NCBI GenBank assembly: GCA_022866645.1
Contig: JALHUQ010000027.1
Location: 1-9,560 of the forward strand
Length of the DNA stretch: 9,560 nucleotides
Direction of reading: 5' to 3'
Source: Woeseiaceae bacterium
Lineage (GTDB): Bacteria; Pseudomonadota; Gammaproteobacteria; Steroidobacterales; Woeseiaceae
In this document: positions 5,497 through 9,560 of the stretch, one piece after another
How positions within the stretch are numbered: the stretch's first letter is position 1
Layout of the letters: every line of letters begins with the position of its first letter
Translations under genes and position numbers: made by a program
Notes under the pieces: model-generated
The model's database searches: none
The model's input: the letters and a program-made list of their open reading frames with translations, nothing else
What the model was told of the DNA's origin: nothing

Positions 5497-7296
5497 ATGA
5501 CTGCATCCCCGCTAAGTATTCTCAATGACGTCTTCGGCTATCGCACATTTCGCGGAGATCAGGAGGCCGCTATTGATGCCGCCCTGAGCGGACTTGACTC
5601 ACTGGTGTTGCAACCCACCGGTGGAGGAAAATCAGTTTGCTATCAGATTCCGGCATTGCTGATGGACGGCGTGACGCTGGTCGTCTCGCCGCTGATCGCG
5701 TTGATGCAGGACCAGGTTGCTGCCCTCACACAACTGGGGGTCGACGCGGCTTTCCTGAACTCAAGCTTGAGCGGTGAGGAGCAGAGTGAGGTTTACCGAC
5801 GTCTCGCCAGCGGCGAAATAAAATTGCTGTACGTCGCGCCGGAGCGTTTGATGCAAACGCAAACGATACAGCGATTGCAGGCGGCCAACGTAGTTCTGAT
5901 CGCGATCGATGAAGCGCATTGCGTGTCGCAATGGGGGCACGATTTTCGGGCGGACTACTTGTCGTTGGGCGATCTGGCCGGACATTTTCCCGGCGTACCG
6001 CGCATGGCGCTGACGGCTACGGCGACATCGGATGTCCGTGAGGAAATAATAGAGCAGTTGCGGCTGGTTAACCCGCAGCGCTACGTCGCCGGTTTTGATC
6101 GGCCCAATATCCGCTACCAGGTGCAAAGCAAACTGGATGCCAAGCGGCAACTGCTGGCATTCCTGGCAGACTACCGCGGCGATGCCGGTATCGTGTATTG
6201 CATATCGCGAAAGAAGACTGAGGCGACCGCGGAGTGGCTGACGAAAGAGGGCTACCTCGCGCTCCCGTATCACGCCGGACTGGATGCGGCGACTCGGGCC
6301 AGGAACCAGCATCGATTCCTCAGCGAGGACGGCATCATTATCGTAGCGACCATCGCCTTCGGTATGGGCATCGACAAGCCCGACGTTCGTTTTATCGCGC
6401 ATCTGGATTTGCCGAAAAGTATGGAGTCCTATTATCAGGAAACTGGCCGCGCGGGGCGTGATGGCGAGCCGTCGGTGGCGTGGATGGTCTAGGGTTTGCA
6501 GGATGTCGTACGCTTGCGGCAAATGGTTGACGGTTCCGAGGCGGGTGAGGCGCGGAAACGAAACGACCGGGCAAAACTTGATGCATTGCTCGGTTGGTGC
6601 GAGGTCACCGACTGTCGCAGGCGATCTTTGCTGGAGTATTTTGGTGACGAGCTGGAGCAGGACTGCGGCAATTGCGATGTTTGTCTGTCACCACCTGAAG
6701 TGTTCGACGGTACGGAAGTGGCGAGGAAGATACTCTCGGCCGTGTACCGAACAGGACAACGCTTCGGCGCGGTTCACGTCATCGACGTTCTGATGGGCAA
6801 GGACACCGACAAGGTTCGCCAGCACGGCCATGATGAACTCGGTGTTTTCGGGATCGGTGCCGAGCTTGAACAGCAGCAATGGCGCTCCGTATTGCGCCAG
6901 CTCATAGTGCTCGGGATGCTGACGGTGGATAGCGCCGGATACGGCGCCTTGCAACTCAGTCAGAAAAGCAGACCGTTGCTGCGGGGCGAAACATCTTTGC
7001 CGCTGCGACGGGACCTGTTGCTGGCTCGGAATGCCAAAGCGGCGAAACGCAAAGGTGCCGACGTGGCAGTGGAAGACCAGGACCTGTTTGAAGCTTTGCG
7101 CGAATGCCGGAAGCGACTGGCCGTTGAAAATGCTGTGCCACCGTACGTTATTTTTCACGACGCCACCTTGATGCAAATGGCTGCCGACAAGCCGACATCA
7201 GGTGAGGCATTGTTGGAAATATCGGGTGTTGGGCAGAAGAAACTGGAGCGCTATGGTCTGATGTTTCTTGATGTCATTGGTCAGGCTAGCCGCTGA
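5497..7296 (+). pseudogene. recQ: ATP-dependent DNA helicase RecQ, interrupted by one in-frame amber codon
   Basis: A RecQ-length frame (600 codons including the stop; E. coli RecQ has about 609 residues) is broken only by TAG at 6490-6492, codon 332. Both sides are in the same frame. RecQ is a 3'-5' DNA helicase acting in recombination and replication-fork repair. Visible motifs are I PTGGGKS (40-46), DEAH (138-141), SQWGHDFR (144-151), LTATAT (172-177), VATIAFGMGIDKPDVR (283-298) and VI QETGRAGRDG (314-323). After the stop come the zinc cysteines C373, C390, C393 and C396, a winged-helix region, and an HRDC domain (about 525-585) ending in GVGQKKLERYG. The family usually has Tyr between AWM and GLQDVV, so TAC or TAT to TAG is one base change. 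As read, the product would keep the helicase core but lose the zinc, winged-helix and HRDC parts. No restart site with a ribosome site follows the amber. Sequencing error, recent nonsense mutation and readthrough are all possible. The ending is a tandem TGA TAA. Confidence 0.9.
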
Positions 7297-7314
7297 TAAG
7301 TTATCAACTAGTTG
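7294..7314. repeat. Abutting palindromes between converging recQ and yheS
   Basis: TGATAA-G-TTATCA (7294-7306) and CAACTAGTTG (7305-7314) are perfect palindromes that include both stop codons in the 11-base gap between the genes. They are AT-rich with tiny loops, so a stable terminator hairpin is doubtful, although TTTT follows at 7318-7321 on the plus strand. Confidence 0.3.
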
Positions 7315-9206
7315 TGCTTTTCCAGTTCTTCGCTGGCCTCGAGCCATTCCCACTCGAGCGACTCGATTTCCGATTTCACTACGGCCTGATCTTTAACCAG
7401 TTGCGTGAGTTCATCCTTGCGACTGGCGTCAGTGTAAATGGCCTCATCGGTCATGCGTTTGTCGAATGTAGATAAGGTTTTGCGATGCGAAGCCAGCTTT
7501 TTCTCCACATCTTTGACCTTGTCGTACAGTGGTTTCAAGCGTTGACGTCGAAGTGCCTCTTCCTGTCGCTGCTGTTTCTTGTTGACCTGCCTGACCGGCA
7601 CTTCCTGCCACTTTGCCGCGACCTGCTCGAGTTTTTCGTCCTGTTCTTTCAGCCAGGCCGGGTAGTCGTCGAGGCTGCGATCGAATCGATCCACGAATCC
7701 ATCGTGAACGATGAGCAATTCATCGCAAACACTTCTTAACAGGTGACGATCGTGTGAGATCACAACCAGGGCGCCGCTGTACTCTATGAGCGCGACGCTT
7801 AATGCTTGCCGCATCTCCAGATCGAGATGGTTTGTCGGCTCATCGAGAAGCAACAGGTTAGGTCCCTGACGAATCATGAGTGCCAGCACCAGACGCGCCT
7901 TTTCGCCGCCGGAGAACGGCTCGACGGGCTCAAATATTCGCTCGCCACTGAAACCGAAGCTACCGAGGTAGTTGCGGTGGTCCTGCTCTCGATCCTGGGG
8001 CGCGTAATCACGGAGATGATCAATGGGGCTGTGTTCCGGACGCAGCAATTCCAACTGGTGTTGTGCGAAGTAACCGATTTTCGTGTCCTTGCTGAGAACG
8101 CGATCGCCGGACAACACGGTACTGCCTGTGGACAAGGCTTTGACGAGCGTCGATTTGCCGGCGCCATTGACGCCGAGCAGGCCGATGCGATCACCGGCGG
8201 AAAGGTTGAGCGTGATGTCGTCCAGCACCACATGATCTCCGTAGCCCACCGACGCATCGGTGAGGCCCAGCAGATGTTGGGGCTGCTTCTTCGGTTCGAT
8301 GAAATGAAATTTAAACGGTGAATCGACGTGGGCTGGTGCGATTTGTTCCATGCGTTCAAGCATCTTCAATCGGCTTTGTGCCTGACGCGCTTTCGACGCC
8401 TTATAGCGAAACCGGTCGACGTAACTCTGGATGTGTTTGATCTCTCTTTGCTGGCGTGTGTACATCGCCTGCTGCTGCGCAAGTTGTTCTGCCCGCTGCG
8501 ATTCAAATTGACTGTAGTTGCCTGTGAAGAGATGAATCTCCTCGTTTTCAATGTGCGCAATGCGCGTACAAACCTGGTCGAGGAAATCCCGGTCGTGTGA
8601 AACGATCAGCAAGATGCCTTCGTAGCGTTTCAGCCAACGTTCCAGCCACAAGATAGCGGGCAGATCGAGATGGTTCGTCGGCTCATCGAGCAAGAGTATG
8701 TCGGACCGGCACATCAGCGCGCGGGCGAGGTTGAGCCGCATGCGCCAACCGCCGGAAAACTCCTTCACGGGCTTTGTGTATTCCTCGGCCGCGAAGCCCA
8801 GGCCATGAAGCAGCCGCGAGGCACGCGAGTCGGCCGTAAAACCATCGATCGCCTCCATGCGCTCGTAAAGGATATGCAGGTCCGGTTTGTCTTCGTCGGC
8901 TTCGCCGTCGGCGATTGCCAGCTGCACTTCCCGCAGTTCGCGGTCGCCGTCCATGACGTAATCAACGGCCGAACCACTGCCGTGTGGGCTTTCCTGTGCC
9001 ACGTGGGCTATCTCGTCTTTTGGGTCGAGCCCGAGTTCCCCGTCGTCGGGCTCCAGCTCGCCGAGTAACATGGCGAACAACGATGACTTGCCGCAGCCAT
9101 TGGCCCCAATGACACCCATCCGCTGCCCGGCATGAACCTGAAAGCTGGCATTTGCGATAAGAACTTTGCGCCCGCGGCGCAAAGAGATGTTAGTGAGGCT
9201 GAGCAT
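7308..9206 (-). CDS. yheS: ABC-F family ATPase YheS
   Basis: Cytoplasmic soluble protein of 632 residues with two ABC ATPase domains and no membrane segment. ABC-F proteins of this type bind the ribosomal E site and relieve stalled translation. Domain 1 has Walker A GANGCGKSS (34-42), signature FSGGW (150-154), Walker B LLLDEPTNH (171-179) and switch SHDRDF (203-208). Domain 2 has GVNGAGKST (345-353), FSGGE (431-435), LLLDEPTNHLD (452-462) and SHDR (484-487). The linker at about 225-295, with YSQFE, QQQAMY and SRLKMLERME, is the P-site tRNA interaction motif region. Residues 540-632 are a charged coiled coil. Both glutamates after Walker B are present, so it should be active. The match is closest to YheS among the ABC-F types, by FSGGWRMRLNLA and IAPAHVDSPF. 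The ATG at 9206 starts the family homology; the frame runs to 9287 but the extra 27 residues are translated repeat DNA. No ribosome site is seen. Confidence 0.95.
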   Translation of the reverse strand: MLSLTNISLRRGRKVLIANASFQVHAGQRMGVIGANGCGKSSLFAMLLGELEPDDGELGLDPKDEIAHVAQESPHGSGSAVDYVMDGDRELREVQLAIADGEADEDKPDLHILYERMEAIDGFTADSRASRLLHGLGFAAEEYTKPVKEFSGGWRMRLNLARALMCRSDILLLDEPTNHLDLPAILWLERWLKRYEGILLIVSHDRDFLDQVCTRIAHIENEEIHLFTGNYSQFESQRAEQLAQQQAMYTRQQREIKHIQSYVDRFRYKASKARQAQSRLKMLERMEQIAPAHVDSPFKFHFIEPKKQPQHLLGLTDASVGYGDHVVLDDITLNLSAGDRIGLLGVNGAGKSTLVKALSTGSTVLSGDRVLSKDTKIGYFAQHQLELLRPEHSPIDHLRDYAPQDREQDHRNYLGSFGFSGERIFEPVEPFSGGEKARLVLALMIRQGPNLLLLDEPTNHLDLEMRQALSVALIEYSGALVVISHDRHLLRSVCDELLIVHDGFVDRFDRSLDDYPAWLKEQDEKLEQVAAKWQEVPVRQVNKKQQRQEEALRRQRLKPLYDKVKDVEKKLASHRKTLSTFDKRMTDEAIYTDASRKDELTQLVKDQAVVKSEIESLEWEWLEASEELEKHN

Positions 9207-9216
9207 GGCGGACGCG

Positions 9217-9245
9217 ATTATATGGCACACAGGTGACATTGACAT
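9217..9245 (-). promoter_or_regulatory. Promoter of yheS
   Basis: On the minus strand a perfect TATAAT (9217-9222) lies 17 bases from ATGTCA (9240-9245), which matches TTGACA at 4 of 6. TATAAT ends 10 bases before the ATG, so the leader would be only about 3 bases. The -35 falls inside the left copy of the palindromic repeat element. Confidence 0.6.
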
Positions 9246-9303
9246 TAACTGCAGAGTTAAGGTGACAGTGACCCTAATTCGGCTCACAGGTCACTGTCAC
9301 CTT
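9232..9303. repeat. Palindromic repeat element (REP/MITE-like) upstream of yheS
   Basis: A 15-base arm AAGGTGACAGTGACC (9259-9273) is repeated exactly in inverted form at 9289-9303, with a 15-base loop. A third, degenerate direct copy, GGTGACATTGACATTAAC (9232-9249), matches the left arm and its continuation at 14 of 18 positions. Between them is a second palindrome, TTAACT-GCAG-AGTTAA (9245-9260). The element fills the gap between the endonuclease-family gene and yheS. Its compact, multi-palindrome form resembles bacterial REP elements, which are often mobilised by Y1 tyrosine transposases. No transposase is in the window and no second copy was noticed here. It could also act as a transcript-end hairpin for the upstream gene. 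Confidence 0.7.
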
Positions 9304-9311
9304 ATATGGCG

Positions 9312-9560
9312 CTAGTTGTCGTCCTTGTCTTCGTCCTCGTCTTCGTCGTTCTCACCATGGCCGTAGGTCAATTTGGTGAATACGGAGGCGTGGTCCGAGG
9401 GCCAGAGCCCTGATGCCGTCTTGTCCGTCAAATTCGCATTAACGACTTTTGCTTTCACCTTGGCCGGAGCTGGCAGAGCGAACACAATGTCGATCCGTTC
9501 ATCGAGGCTGGATGGGTCATTCAAGAGGTCAGCCGCCTGGCAACAGGTCAGTCCTTCGCC
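9312..9560 (-). CDS. Endonuclease/exonuclease/phosphatase-family protein, C-terminal part
   Basis: The minus-strand frame is open from the right edge to TAG at 9312-9314, giving the last 82 residues of a longer protein. It contains GLTCCQAADLLNDPSSLDER, then RIDIVF and GLWPSDHASVF. RIDxVF with a following SDHxxV is the C-terminal signature of the EEP (DNase I/AP endonuclease-like) metal-dependent fold, in which this Asp-His pair is catalytic. The substrate cannot be told from this fragment: members cut nucleic acids, phospholipids or inositol phosphates. After the fold the protein ends in a strongly acidic tail (ENDEDEDEDKDDN) encoded by a repetitive GAC/GAA/GAG tract, possibly a metal-binding or slippage-prone extension. 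The TTG at 9524 is not a credible start because homology continues beyond it. Confidence 0.85.
   Translation of the reverse strand, partial: GEGLTCCQAADLLNDPSSLDERIDIVFALPAPAKVKAKVVNANLTDKTASGLWPSDHASVFTKLTYGHGENDEDEDEDKDDN

Noticed and set aside
5761..6522. Minus-strand open frame of 253 codons opposite recQ
   Set aside because: Antisense shadow of a conserved helicase domain, with no ribosome site or recognisable motif.
6496..7296. Separate gene for the C-terminal half of RecQ
   Set aside because: It would begin at a TTG two codons after the amber, without a ribosome site, inside a conserved RecQ block; it is the continuation of the interrupted gene.
9207..9287. N-terminal extension of yheS
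   Set aside because: The 27 extra residues are translated palindromic repeat and promoter DNA; family homology begins at the ATG at 9206.
1..9560. Defence island, phage or secondary-metabolite system
   Set aside because: No restriction, toxin-antitoxin, CRISPR, integrase or biosynthetic genes are visible; the helicases, ABC-F protein and YaiI are common chromosomal families with no shared operon.

Overview
The window looks like a chromosomal housekeeping and accessory stretch of a gammaproteobacterium. Base composition is moderately GC-rich. The RhlE, RecQ, YheS, YaiI and group II truncated globin proteins all match proteobacterial families, and the DUF4382 lipoprotein and the TonB-domain protein suggest a marine or soil lineage of the Xanthomonadales/Woeseia kind. 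That lineage assignment is an impression from protein style only. No tRNA, rRNA, CRISPR array, intact insertion sequence or phage gene is visible.

Layout, left to right. The C-terminus of a TPR protein (2-562, +) is followed by a 174-base leader and the DEAD-box RNA helicase rhlE (737-2062, +). This converges on, and interlocks stop codons with, a secreted TonB-domain protein (2059-3150, -). The gene-poor stretch 3151-3567 holds two gene remnants on the minus strand: an N-terminal piece of a bacterial S10 serine carboxypeptidase, and a 39-bp degenerate copy of the 3' end of the nearby yaiI gene. Next come a DUF4382 lipoprotein (3568-4530, +) and a two-gene minus-strand operon, truncated globin then yaiI (5424 to 4544), joined by a 4-base GTGA overlap. 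Divergent from it is recQ (5497-7296, +), full length except for one in-frame amber codon at 6490-6492. It converges on the ABC-F ATPase gene yheS (7308-9206, -). Upstream of yheS is a compact palindromic repeat element (9232-9303) that contains part of the yheS promoter. The window ends inside an endonuclease/exonuclease/phosphatase-family gene with an acidic tail (9312-9560, -).

Most genes here are unrelated neighbours rather than one pathway; the only clear operon is globin-yaiI. I see no new multi-gene system. The points most worth a second look are the amber-interrupted recQ, the gene graveyard at 3237-3499, the palindromic element at the yheS promoter, the strong preference for TAG stops (7 of 9 genes), -10-like boxes lying directly before the start codons of recQ, globin and yheS, and the odd domain order of the TonB-domain protein.
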